Below, piece by piece: positions 1 through 7,447 of a DNA stretch of 64,000 nt (positions are counted from its first letter, which is position 1; each line of letters starts with the position of its first letter). This stretch comes from JACCTU01 sp963788055 (GTDB lineage: Bacteria; Actinomycetota; Thermoleophilia; Gaiellales; Gaiellaceae). The notes under the pieces were generated by a model. That model worked only from the letters and a program-made list of their open reading frames with translations, was not told the origin of the DNA and did not search any database. The stretch is from assembly GCA_963788055.1 (NCBI GenBank), contig CAWBFA010000002.1, positions 496,001-560,000 on the forward strand, read 5' to 3'. The translations under genes and the position numbers were made by a program.

Positions 1-1261
1 CGCGCCGCGGCTTGTTCGCGATCCGCAGCAGGCTGACCGTGTCGAACGGGTTGTCGAGCACCTGGAGGTAGGAGATGAGGTCCTTCACCTCGGCGCGCTC
101 GTAGAAGCGTGGGCCGCCGATCACCTGGTACGCGATCCCCTGGCGCACGAGCACGTCCTCGAGCACGCGCGACTGCGCGTTCGTCCGGTAGAAGACCGCG
201 ATCTCGTCGCCGTTGAAGCCCTCCTCGACGAGTCCGGCGATCTCGACCGCGACGAAGCGCGCCTCTGCGTGCTCGTCCTCGAGCTCGACGACGCGCACCG
301 GGTCGCCGGTGCCGAGCTCGGACCAGAGGTTCTTCGGCTTCCGCTCACGGTTGTTCGAGATAACCGCGTTCGCCGCCTCGAGGATCGAGTTCGTCGAGCG
401 GTAGTTCTGCTCGAGCGCGATCGTCTTGGTGCCGGGGAAGTCGCGCTCGAACTCGAGGATGTTGCGTATGTCTGCGCCGCGGAACGCATAGATCGACTGG
501 TCCGGGTCGCCGACGGCGAAGACGTTCAGATGCTTCTGTGCGAGCAGCTGCAGGAGCCGGTACTGCGCGTGGTTCGTGTCCTGGTACTCGTCGACCAGGA
601 TATAGCGGAACGACCTTTGCCACTTCTCGCGCGCTTCAGGAAAGCGCTCGAGCACTTCGACCGTGAGCATCAGCATGTCGTCGAAGTCGACCGCGTTCGA
701 GGCGTGCAGTCGGCGCTGGTAGAGGTCGTAGACCTCGGCAACCGTCTGGTCGTAGAACGAGGCGACGCGCTCGCGGTAGTCGTCGGGCGTGATCAGCTGG
801 TTCTTCGCGTTCGAGATCTGTGCGTGGATGCCGCGCGGGACGAAGCGCTTCGTGTCGCGCTCGAGCTCCTCCAGCACGTTCTTCACCAGGCGGATCTGGT
901 CGGCCTGGTCATAGATCGTGAAGTTCGTCCGGTAGCCGAGGTGCTGCGCCTCCCGGCGGAGAATGCGCCCGCAGGCAGCGTGGAACGTGAGGATCCAGGT
1001 GCCGCGCGCGTCCTCGCCGAGGAGGTCCCACTGGCGCGTCCGCATCTCGTCGGCCGCTCGGTTCGTGAAAGTGATCGCCAGGATCTCGTTCGCCTTCGCG
1101 CCGATCGCGCCGATCAGGTGCGCGACCCGGTGCGTGAGGACGCGCGTCTTGCCCGAGCCTGCGCCCGCGACCACGAGCACCGGCCCCTCGGTGTGGAGCA
1201 CAGCGTCGCGCTGGGCTTCGTTCAGCCCTGCGAGGTAGGTTTCTGGCGAGACGACCGGCAC
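1..1261 (-). CDS. pcrA: UvrD/PcrA-type superfamily 1 DNA helicase, N-terminal part
   Basis: ATP-dependent 3'-5' DNA helicase of repair and replication. Translation on the minus strand from GTG at 1261 gives about 420 residues before the window edge, against roughly 700 or more for the family, so the C-terminus is missing. Visible motifs are Walker A GAGSGKT near residue 30, ITFTNRAADEM (motif Ia), the DEYQDTN Walker B (motif II), GDPDQSIYAFRGA (motif III) and LEQNYRSTNSILEAAN (motif IV). The GTG lies 7 nt after a TAGCAT -10-like box, supporting this start without a Shine-Dalgarno. UvrD and PcrA cannot be separated from this part alone. No other ORF at this locus is credible. Confidence 0.93.
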   Translation of the reverse strand, partial: MPVVSPETYLAGLNEAQRDAVLHTEGPVLVVAGAGSGKTRVLTHRVAHLIGAIGAKANEILAITFTNRAADEMRTRQWDLLGEDARGTWILTFHAACGRILRREAQHLGYRTNFTIYDQADQIRLVKNVLEELERDTKRFVPRGIHAQISNAKNQLITPDDYRERVASFYDQTVAEVYDLYQRRLHASNAVDFDDMLMLTVEVLERFPEAREKWQRSFRYILVDEYQDTNHAQYRLLQLLAQKHLNVFAVGDPDQSIYAFRGADIRNILEFERDFPGTKTIALEQNYRSTNSILEAANAVISNNRERKPKNLWSELGTGDPVRVVELEDEHAEARFVAVEIAGLVEEGFNGDEIAVFYRTNAQSRVLEDVLVRQGIAYQVIGGPRFYERAEVKDLISYLQVLDNPFDTVSLLRIANKPRR

Positions 1262-1268
1262 TCCGGCG

Positions 1269-1274
1269 ATGCTA
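1269..1274 (-). promoter_or_regulatory. -10 box for helicase gene (leaderless type)
   Basis: TAGCAT on the minus strand ends 7 nt before the GTG at 1261, so transcription would begin at or next to the start codon. One of many TANNNT boxes at this spacing in the window. Inferred from sequence pattern only. Confidence 0.4.
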
Positions 1275-1297
1275 GCGACGAGGGAGGAGCCTCACCG

Positions 1298-1705
1298 ATG
1301 GCGCACAGCTTTGGGTCGATCGACGAGCTCGGCGACAACTACGGCTTCCGTAAGATCCGGCAGAGCCTCGGGGTGAGCGCGTTCGGCGTGAACGCGATCG
1401 TCTACCCGCCCGGAGCGGAGGGGGTCCTCCACTACCACGACGAGCAGGACGAGCTCTACTTCGTGCACAGCGGAACCGCCCGCTTCGACGTCGACGGCGA
1501 GGTGCGCGAGCTCGGGCCTGGGGGGCTTGCGCACGTCGAGGCTGCGACGCCGCGGCTGGTCTCGAACGTCGGCGACGACGACCTGGTGCTGCTGATCGTC
1601 GGCGGAAAGGGTGGCTACGTGGGCCGCGACGGGCAGCTCGTCGACCCGGCCGACCTGCAAAAGCGCCAGGCGATGGGCCGCGGCGAGTTCAGCAAGTCAA
1701 CCTAG
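1298..1705 (+). CDS. Cupin-domain protein
   Basis: Small single-domain cupin of 135 residues; the substrate cannot be told. The cupin barrel signature is seen as GVLHYHDEQDELYFVHSGTA, with the His-X-His and Glu positions that usually bind a divalent metal, followed by the second motif region near PGGLAHVEA. The ATG follows an AGGAG Shine-Dalgarno about 8 nt upstream. Its start lies only 36 nt from the divergent helicase start. Its last 9 bases overlap the convergent cinA-type gene. Such proteins can be isomerases, dioxygenases or simple binding proteins; I cannot choose. Confidence 0.85.
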   Translation: MAHSFGSIDELGDNYGFRKIRQSLGVSAFGVNAIVYPPGAEGVLHYHDEQDELYFVHSGTARFDVDGEVRELGPGGLAHVEAATPRLVSNVGDDDLVLLIVGGKGGYVGRDGQLVDPADLQKRQAMGRGEFSKST

Positions 1706-2398
1706 GCGCCGCTCGACGAACGACGCAGCGTTGCCGAGCGCGCGTTCGTCGCTCGACTTGAGCACGACGTCCACCTCGGGTCCGCTCGCGGCGAACCGCG
1801 GGTAGGAGCCGACGAGCACGTCGGGCCAACGCGCCGTGGCCTCGGCGAGCAGCCCCGCGATCTCGCTCTCACGCGTGCGGTAGGTGCGACGCCACGAGCC
1901 GATCGGCTCGCCGTGGCGAAACTCGTGGGCGATCTCGTCGAACATGGCCTCCATCTCCGACGGAAGGCCCGGCAGGACGTAGACGTTCTCGATCGTGAAC
2001 CCGGGAGCTCCGCCGCGCGGGTTCGCCAGCGGCCGACTGCCCTCGGGCAGAAGCGCCCAGCGCGCCGCGTACTCGGGGTCGCGCGTGAAGCGCGACCGCA
2101 GGTCGGCGGCGAGGTCCGAGACTTCCCGCTGCTCGACGCCGAACGCCGAGGCAAGCGCTTCGCGCGTCAGGTCGTCCGGGGTGCCGCCGAGTCCGCCGGT
2201 CACGAGCAGGAAGTCGACGGCCGGAGCGCGCTCACGCACGAACTGCGCGATCTCGTCGATCTCGTCCGGCAGCGCGACGATCGACCGCACTCGCACGCCG
2301 AGCTGCTCGAGCCGCTGCGCGAGCCACGAGGCGTTCGTGTTCGCGACGTCGCCGGAGACGATCTCGTTCCCGATCGTCAGGATCGCGGCGGTCGCCAC
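1697..2398 (-). CDS. CinA N-terminal (MoaB/MogA-fold) domain protein
   Basis: 233-residue protein with the molybdopterin-binding-like fold of CinA. Family features seen are the N-terminal ILTIGNEIVSGDVANTN, the TGGLGGTPDDLTREA loop and FTIENVYVLPGLPSEMEAMF. The C-terminal nicotinamide-nucleotide deamidase domain of full CinA (about 400 residues) is absent, so NMN deamidase activity should not be assumed; stand-alone COG1058 proteins have been linked to ADP-ribose pyrophosphatase activity. The GTG at 2398 sits 7 nt after a TAGGCT box and is preferred to the longer upstream frame, which is composed of shadow sequence. It is divergent from the acetyltransferase gene. Confidence 0.85.
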   Translation of the reverse strand: MATAAILTIGNEIVSGDVANTNASWLAQRLEQLGVRVRSIVALPDEIDEIAQFVRERAPAVDFLLVTGGLGGTPDDLTREALASAFGVEQREVSDLAADLRSRFTRDPEYAARWALLPEGSRPLANPRGGAPGFTIENVYVLPGLPSEMEAMFDEIAHEFRHGEPIGSWRRTYRTRESEIAGLLAEATARWPDVLVGSYPRFAASGPEVDVVLKSSDERALGNAASFVERRLG

Positions 2399-2405
2399 GC
2401 GTCGA

Positions 2406-2415
2406 AGCCTATGCT
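2406..2415. promoter_or_regulatory. Overlapping divergent -10 boxes between cinA-type and GNAT genes
   Basis: On the plus strand TATGCT (2410-2415) ends 6 nt before the GTG at 2422. On the minus strand TAGGCT (2406-2411) ends 7 nt before the GTG at 2398. The two boxes overlap by two bases, so one short AT-rich element could start leaderless transcription in both directions. No Shine-Dalgarno precedes either start. Prediction only. Confidence 0.45.
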
Positions 2416-2421
2416 CGAGCC

Positions 2422-3327
2422 GTGATCCGGGAGTACGAGGACTCCGACGCCGAAGAGGGCTCGGCGCTGATCGCCGAGCACAGCCCCTGGTTTTCGACCG
2501 CCGCTGGCACACGGCATCGCCTCGCCTCCGTCCCGCCGCGTGCGCACCGCAAGCTCTGGGTCGCGGACGAGGCCGGCCGGATCGTCGGTTGGGGAGAGGC
2601 AGAGTTCGATTGGGCGACGGAGGTCGACGACGCCGGGGGCGTCTGGGCGATCGTGCACCCGGAGCACCGGGGGCGTGGTCTCGGATCGGCGCTCTTCGAG
2701 CAGGGCGTCGAGCACCTCACGTCGCATGGGGCACGTGAGCTGCGCGGCTGGGCGGACTCGGAGAGCGCGTCGTTCCTCGAGCGGCGTGGGTTCGTTCCGG
2801 GGCGCGTCGAGCGCCTGTCCGCGCTCGACCCGCGGGTCGTCGACACGTCGCGCCTCCACGAACGCACCGACGGCGTGGACGTCGTCCCACTTGCCGATTT
2901 GCTCGACCGACTGCCCGACGTGCACGCGCTCTACGCCGAGGCGGCGGCCGACATGCCGGCCGACAACCCGGAGACGAACGTGCCACTCGAAGAGTGGTTG
3001 AGCGAGACGATCGGAAACCCCGATCTCGACCGCGAGCTCAGCGTCGTGGTGCTCGTGGACGATGTGCCCGCGGCGCTCTCCTGGGTGCACGCCGACCGCT
3101 CGCACGGACTCGCGGATCACGACCTGACGGGCACCGCGCGGGCCTTCCGGCGGCGCGGTCTTGCACGTCTTGCGAAGCTCGCGGTTGTTCGCCGTTGCGC
3201 AGAGGCGGGCATCTCCCGCCTCATGACCGAGAACGACTCCGAGAACGCTGGGATGCTCGCGATCAACGACGAGCTCGGCTTCAAGCCGCACGCGATGATG
3301 ACCGAGTGGGTGAAACGACTCGCATGA
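2422..3327 (+). CDS. Tandem GNAT-family N-acetyltransferase
   Basis: 301-residue protein with two GNAT folds, the layout of mycothiol synthase MshD and similar actinobacterial enzymes. The first acetyl-CoA site is seen as IVHPEHRGRGLGSALFEQGV (about residues 75-95). The second is near FRRRGLARLAKLAVVRRCAE, followed by the NxxNxxMLxINxxLGF pattern typical of GNAT C-termini. The substrate is unknown. GTG start placed by a -10 box 6 nt upstream. The stop overlaps the next ATG (ATGA), making this the first gene of a four-gene cassette with two esterases and an ATP-grasp protein; it may acetylate an intermediate of that pathway. MshD identity is possible but not shown. Confidence 0.8.
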   Translation: MIREYEDSDAEEGSALIAEHSPWFSTAAGTRHRLASVPPRAHRKLWVADEAGRIVGWGEAEFDWATEVDDAGGVWAIVHPEHRGRGLGSALFEQGVEHLTSHGARELRGWADSESASFLERRGFVPGRVERLSALDPRVVDTSRLHERTDGVDVVPLADLLDRLPDVHALYAEAAADMPADNPETNVPLEEWLSETIGNPDLDRELSVVVLVDDVPAALSWVHADRSHGLADHDLTGTARAFRRRGLARLAKLAVVRRCAEAGISRLMTENDSENAGMLAINDELGFKPHAMMTEWVKRLA

Positions 3328-4373
3328 AGGAGGTCGTGCTCTCCTTCCGCGCGCCGTCCGCCGACGTCAGGGCAGTGCGGTTGCGGACGGACGCGTACAA
3401 ACGCGGGACGCCACCGGCCTTCAGCAGGCGCGGTCGGACGCGCACGTGGGAGTTGCGCGTGCCGCGGCCGGACGGTCTCGTGCGGCTCGAGTACCAGCTC
3501 GAGCTCGAACGCGCGGACGGCAAGACCGAGACGGTCGTCGACCCGGAGAACCCGCTTCGTGCGAGCGCGCCGTTCGGCGAGCGTTCCGTGCTCGAGCTCG
3601 ACGGCTACGAACGGCCCGTCTGGATCGACGACGAAGAGGCGCCCGCCGGCACGATCGAGGCGTTCTCGATGCGGTCGCGACTCTTGCGATCCGAGGTCGG
3701 CGGATTCGTCTGGTCGGCGAACGGCGTCGTGCCCGATGCGCTGCTTCCGCTGCTCGTCGTCCACGACGGGCCCGAGTACGCGGAGCACTCCTCGCTACTC
3801 CGCATGTTCGACTCGGCGGTCGCGGAGCTCGAGCTGAAGCCGTTCCGGGCCGCGTTGCTCGCTCCGCCGGGCGACCGCAACGAGACGTACTCCGCGTCGA
3901 CGCGCTACGCCAATGCGCTCGTCTCGGAGGTCGTCCCCGCGCTCGGTGAGCTCGCCCCCACGCCGGACCTCCCCGGCGCCCGGGTCGGGATGGGCGCCAG
4001 CCTCGGAGCGCTCGCCGCCTTCCACGCGCACCGCGTCCACCGGCACCTCTTCGGCGGGCTCTTCCTGCAGTCCGGCAGCTACTTCCGCCGCACGACCGAC
4101 TCGCAGGAATCGGGCTTCCCGCGCTTCGAACGGATCTCGCGCTTCGTCGGCGGCATGCTTCGTGCCGACTCCGCCCCCGCCCCGATCCCGATCGTGATGA
4201 CGTGCGGGCGCAGCGAGGAGAACATCGGGAACAACCGCGCGCTGCGCGACGCGCTCGTGCGACAGCGCTACGACGTCCGGCTGCACGAGCATCCCGACCT
4301 GCACAACTGGGTCTCCTGGCGGGACACGTTCCACCCCCACCTCGTCGCGCTCCTGGAACGGCTCTGGGGATGA
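3324..4373 (+). CDS. Esterase with N-terminal carbohydrate-binding-like domain (enterochelin esterase family)
   Basis: 349-residue alpha/beta hydrolase of the esterase D / Fes type. Residues 1 to about 95 look like an E-set domain (WELRVPRPDGLVRLEYQLEL) as found before such esterases. The hydrolase part holds the nucleophile elbow GMGASLGA with Ser around residue 220, and a C-terminal HNWVSWRDTFHPHL segment carrying the likely catalytic His. There is no signal peptide, so it probably acts in the cytoplasm. ATG overlaps the GNAT stop and its own stop overlaps the next ATG, indicating translational coupling. The natural ester substrate is unknown; siderophore-ester hydrolysis is only one possibility. 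Confidence 0.8.
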   Translation: MKEVVLSFRAPSADVRAVRLRTDAYKRGTPPAFSRRGRTRTWELRVPRPDGLVRLEYQLELERADGKTETVVDPENPLRASAPFGERSVLELDGYERPVWIDDEEAPAGTIEAFSMRSRLLRSEVGGFVWSANGVVPDALLPLLVVHDGPEYAEHSSLLRMFDSAVAELELKPFRAALLAPPGDRNETYSASTRYANALVSEVVPALGELAPTPDLPGARVGMGASLGALAAFHAHRVHRHLFGGLFLQSGSYFRRTTDSQESGFPRFERISRFVGGMLRADSAPAPIPIVMTCGRSEENIGNNRALRDALVRQRYDVRLHEHPDLHNWVSWRDTFHPHLVALLERLWG

Positions 4374-5092
4374 ATCGCCGCGAGATCTCGCTCGACGCCG
4401 GCACCGTGCTCGCGTACGGCCACTGGGGCCGGCCGGTGCTCGCGTTCCCGTCCGAACAGGGGCCAGCCTGGCAGTACGAGGAGCGTGGCATGGTCGACGC
4501 GATCGCGCCGCTGATCGAGGCCGGCCGCGTGAAGCTCTACTGCGTCGACTCCTACGACTCGCAGAGCTGGCAGGCGCAAGAGCTCCCGCTCGAAGAGCGC
4601 GCCCGGCGCCACGGGTTCTACGAGTGGTGGATCCTGGAACGGGTCGTCCCCTGGATCGCGGCGGAGTCGGGGGGAACAGGCGAGCTCGTCGTCACAGGCG
4701 TCAGCTTTGGGGCCTACCACGCGGCCAACTTCGCGCTGAAACGGGCAGATGTGTTCCCGGTCGCGATCTGCCAGAGCGGCGTCTACGACGTGTCGGTCGT
4801 AGGCTGGGGCGAGCGCGGTGACAGCGTGTACTTCAACAACCCCGGCGACTACGTGGCACACCTGAACGGCGACCACCTGGACTGGCTGCGCGGACGGGTG
4901 TCGGTGCTGCTGGTCTGTGGGAGCGGACAGTGGGAGGACACGACGGGCGCGCTCGAGAGCACGCGGAGCTTCGGCGCGCTGCTCGGCGAAAAAGGCATCC
5001 GCTGTGAGGTCGACGTCTGGGGGCCTGAGTACCCGCACGACTGGTCGTCCTGGCGAGAGCAGTTCGCGCACCACCTGCCGAGGTTCGTCTGA
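4370..5092 (+). CDS. Esterase-fold alpha/beta hydrolase
   Basis: 240-residue esterase of the same broad family as its neighbour but lacking the N-terminal E-set domain. The nucleophile motif is GVSFGAYHAANFALK (Ser near residue 110), and the C-terminal PHDWSSWREQFAHHLP mirrors the HNWVSWRD region of the upstream enzyme, so the pair may have arisen by duplication. No signal peptide or membrane segment is seen. Start and stop both overlap neighbours by 4 and 1 bases. Its short body lacks an obvious lid domain. Substrate unknown. Confidence 0.78.
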   Translation: MNRREISLDAGTVLAYGHWGRPVLAFPSEQGPAWQYEERGMVDAIAPLIEAGRVKLYCVDSYDSQSWQAQELPLEERARRHGFYEWWILERVVPWIAAESGGTGELVVTGVSFGAYHAANFALKRADVFPVAICQSGVYDVSVVGWGERGDSVYFNNPGDYVAHLNGDHLDWLRGRVSVLLVCGSGQWEDTTGALESTRSFGALLGEKGIRCEVDVWGPEYPHDWSSWREQFAHHLPRFV

Positions 5093-6333
5093 TGGCATCG
5101 CACCTGATCGGGCTCCTGCTCGGCACCGAGGACGACTGGCCCTCCGCTTTCGAGTCCCTCGTCGCGAAGCTGGGACCGATCCGCTGGCGCGGCGAGAACC
5201 ACGAGCTCACGACTGAGCGGATCGTCAACGAGCCGTTCGACCTCCGCTCACGGCCGCGCTACTCGCTCGTGATCGACCGGCTCGCCTGGTGGTACGACCT
5301 CCCGCGCGCGTGGCTGAAGAAGATCGCGCTGATGGACGACGTCTACCTGCTGAACAACCCGTTCACCTTCCAGTCGATGGAGAAGCACTCCGCCTACTGC
5401 GCGATGATGCGTCTCGGGCTGAAGGTCCCGGACACGTGGCTGATCCCCCACAAGGTCCCGCCGAGCAACCCGCGCTTCGTCGAGACCGCCGAGCGCTACA
5501 ACCAGCCCTTCGAGCTGACGGAGATCGCCGACCGCGTCGGTTATCCCCTCTTCATGAAGCCGTTCGACGGCGGTCAGTGGATCGGCGTCTCGCGCGTCGG
5601 GTCGCCGGATGAGCTTCGTACGCACTACGACGAGTCCGGCGAGCGGATGATGCACGTCCAGAGCGCACTCGAGGACTTCGACGTCTTTGCGCGCTCGCTC
5701 TCGATCGGCGCCGAGACGATGGTGATGCGCTTCGAGCCGGACCGCCCGATGCACGATCGGTACCAGGTCGAGCACGCGTTCCTCTCGACGGAGCTCGGGT
5801 GGGAGGTCGTGACCATCTCGCGGCTCGTGAACGCGTTCTTCCGCTGGGAGTTCAACTCGTGCGAGACGATCGTCAAGGACGGCGTAGCGTCGCCGATCGA
5901 CTACGCGAACGCATCGCCGGACGTCGCGATCACCTCGCTGCACTACTACTTTCCGTGGGCGATGCGCGCACTGCTGCGCTGGTCCGCCTTCTGCGTGGTG
6001 ACCGGTCGGCCGATGCGCGTCGACCTCGACACGCGCGAATACTTCGCCGTCAGCGACCGCGCGGAGTCCTACGACGAGAAGCTCCGCGAGTATCGGCGGC
6101 TCGCGGACGAGTACTTCGAGACCGGGCGCTACGAGGAGTTCGTCTCCGAGTCGCTCGCGCGGCTGGACGACCTGACGGTCGAGTACTTCGAGAGCCCGTC
6201 GTTCGATGAGCTGCTCGTCCAGACCGTGCGCACGACGTTCCCCGTGCAGGAACAGGAGCACTTCGTCGAGCATTACCGCGGCCTCATCGCGTCCTGGGTC
6301 GCCGACCAGACCCGCGGGAGTCTGATGCGCTAG
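5092..6333 (+). CDS. ATP-grasp-like protein (RimK/glutathione-synthetase type)
   Basis: 413-residue cytoplasmic protein that I read as ATP-grasp from the segment YPLFMKPFDGGQWIGVSRV (about residues 150-170), which matches the ATP-binding Lys and glycine-rich loop, and from a later GRPMRVDLD segment resembling the metal-binding part. ATP-grasp ligases join a carboxylate to an amine or thiol through an acyl-phosphate. The last third (SYDEKLREYRRLADEYFETG and onward) is acidic and helical. It is the last gene of the GNAT-esterase-esterase cassette, with its ATG overlapping the previous stop. Catalytic residues are less clear than in standard RimK proteins, so the substrate and even activity are open. 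Confidence 0.65.
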   Translation: MASHLIGLLLGTEDDWPSAFESLVAKLGPIRWRGENHELTTERIVNEPFDLRSRPRYSLVIDRLAWWYDLPRAWLKKIALMDDVYLLNNPFTFQSMEKHSAYCAMMRLGLKVPDTWLIPHKVPPSNPRFVETAERYNQPFELTEIADRVGYPLFMKPFDGGQWIGVSRVGSPDELRTHYDESGERMMHVQSALEDFDVFARSLSIGAETMVMRFEPDRPMHDRYQVEHAFLSTELGWEVVTISRLVNAFFRWEFNSCETIVKDGVASPIDYANASPDVAITSLHYYFPWAMRALLRWSAFCVVTGRPMRVDLDTREYFAVSDRAESYDEKLREYRRLADEYFETGRYEEFVSESLARLDDLTVEYFESPSFDELLVQTVRTTFPVQEQEHFVEHYRGLIASWVADQTRGSLMR

Positions 6334-6344
6334 GCTCAGCCCGC

Positions 6345-6465
6345 CGGACACATATCTCCGGCCGGTGTGTCGCAGCGAAGTCCGGTGCAAGCCCGGTGCT
6401 GTCCCGCAACTGTCAAGCCCCCTCGGGGGACGAGCCAGGACGCCTGCTCCACGCCGACGAACACA
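6345..6465 (+). promoter_or_regulatory. Cobalamin riboswitch
   Basis: The adenosylcobalamin aptamer core is clear. It has AAGTCCGGTGCAAGCCCGG, then GCTGTCCCGCAACTGT, and a B12 box GCCAGGACGCCTGC at 6434-6447. It lies directly upstream of the corrinoid importer and the nucleotide-loop assembly genes, so high cobalamin should switch off uptake and salvage. The outer ends of the aptamer are approximate. Confidence 0.93.
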
Positions 6466-6487
6466 GCCCTCGGAGGAAGGGACGTTC

Positions 6488-6538
6488 GGGCGGGTCGCCC
6501 GCCCAGCCAACCTCCTCCGCTCGACGCGGAGGTTTTTC
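6488..6538 (+). terminator. Riboswitch expression platform: terminator hairpin overlapping the ribosome binding site
   Basis: Two hairpins follow the aptamer: GGGCGGG/CCCGCCC (6488-6494 with 6498-6504) and CCTCCGC/GCGGAGG (6514-6520 with 6526-6532, loop TCGAC) followed by TTTTT at 6533-6537. The second has the form of an intrinsic terminator. Its 3' arm GGAGG is also the Shine-Dalgarno 6 nt before the btuF ATG at 6539, so it can block translation as well as transcription. Confidence 0.7.
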
Positions 6539-7447
6539 ATGGTCAAAAGAGTGCTCGCCGCCTGGCTCGCAGGGGCGGCCGTCCTCGCATTGTCACCCGG
6601 CGCCGTCGCCGACGTCGCCGCGACGCCGAAGCCGTTCCCGGTCGTGCTGACGACACCGGCCGGCAAGGTCACGATTCGCACGCAGCCGAGGCGCATCGTC
6701 TCGCTCTCCGCCACCGCAACTGAGAGCCTGTACGCGATCGGCGCCGGCAGGCGGGTCGTCGCCGTCGACGACCTCTCGAACTACCCGAACCGTGCGCCGA
6801 GGACGAAGCTCTCCGGGTACACGCCGAACGCCGAAGCGATCGCCGGTTACCGGCCCGATCTGGTGGTCGTCCGTACGGACTCGGGGCTGACGGAGGCGCT
6901 CGGCAAGCTGAGGATCCCGGTGCTCGTCCAGCCCGAGGCGGCGAACCTCGCCCAGGCCTACGCGCAGGTGACGCAGCTCGGACGGGCGACCGGACACCGC
7001 AAAGGTGCGGCCGCGGCCGTTCGCTCGATGCGCTCACGGATCGCGAAGGCGCTCGCGTCCGTACCTCGAGGGCGCACCCTCAGCGTCTATCACGAGCTGA
7101 CGACCGACTACTACTCGGTGACGACCCGCACGTTCATCGGCCAGATCTACCGGCTCTTCGGACTCCGCAACATCGCCGACAGCGCAGGTGGCACGAGCGA
7201 GTATCCACAGCTGTCGGGGGAGTACATCGTCGCCTCGAACCCCGACCTGATCTTCCTCGCCGACTCGAAGTGCTGCGGCCAGAGCCTCTCGACGGTCTCG
7301 GCGCGTCCGGGCTGGAGCACGATCCGTGCGGTGCGCGGCCGGAACGTCGTGCGTCTCGACGACGACGTCGCATCCCGCTGGGGGCCGCGCGTCGGGTCGC
7401 TCGTGCAGACGGTTGCGGCCTACGTGAAGCGGGCGCGCTCGACGTGA
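6539..7447 (+). CDS. btuF: Cobalamin/corrinoid ABC transporter substrate-binding protein
   Basis: 302-residue periplasmic-binding protein of the BtuF/FhuD type. Residues 1-25 form a signal peptide (positive MVKR start, hydrophobic core, likely cleavage after AVA); no lipobox Cys is visible. PRRIVSLSATATESLYAIGAG and the YTPNAEAIAGYRPDLVVV segment are typical of the family. The ATG at 6539 is chosen over the longer open frame because the latter runs through the riboswitch, and because GGAGG precedes it. It would deliver cobalamin or cobinamide to BtuCD. First gene of an eight-gene overlapping operon; assignment rests on both sequence and the riboswitch. Confidence 0.9.
   Translation: MVKRVLAAWLAGAAVLALSPGAVADVAATPKPFPVVLTTPAGKVTIRTQPRRIVSLSATATESLYAIGAGRRVVAVDDLSNYPNRAPRTKLSGYTPNAEAIAGYRPDLVVVRTDSGLTEALGKLRIPVLVQPEAANLAQAYAQVTQLGRATGHRKGAAAAVRSMRSRIAKALASVPRGRTLSVYHELTTDYYSVTTRTFIGQIYRLFGLRNIADSAGGTSEYPQLSGEYIVASNPDLIFLADSKCCGQSLSTVSARPGWSTIRAVRGRNVVRLDDDVASRWGPRVGSLVQTVAAYVKRARST

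Noticed and set aside
269..1297. Plus-strand upstream extension of the cupin gene
   Set aside because: It is antisense to the helicase gene, whose motifs are unmistakable; the cupin has its own ATG and AGGAG site at 1298.
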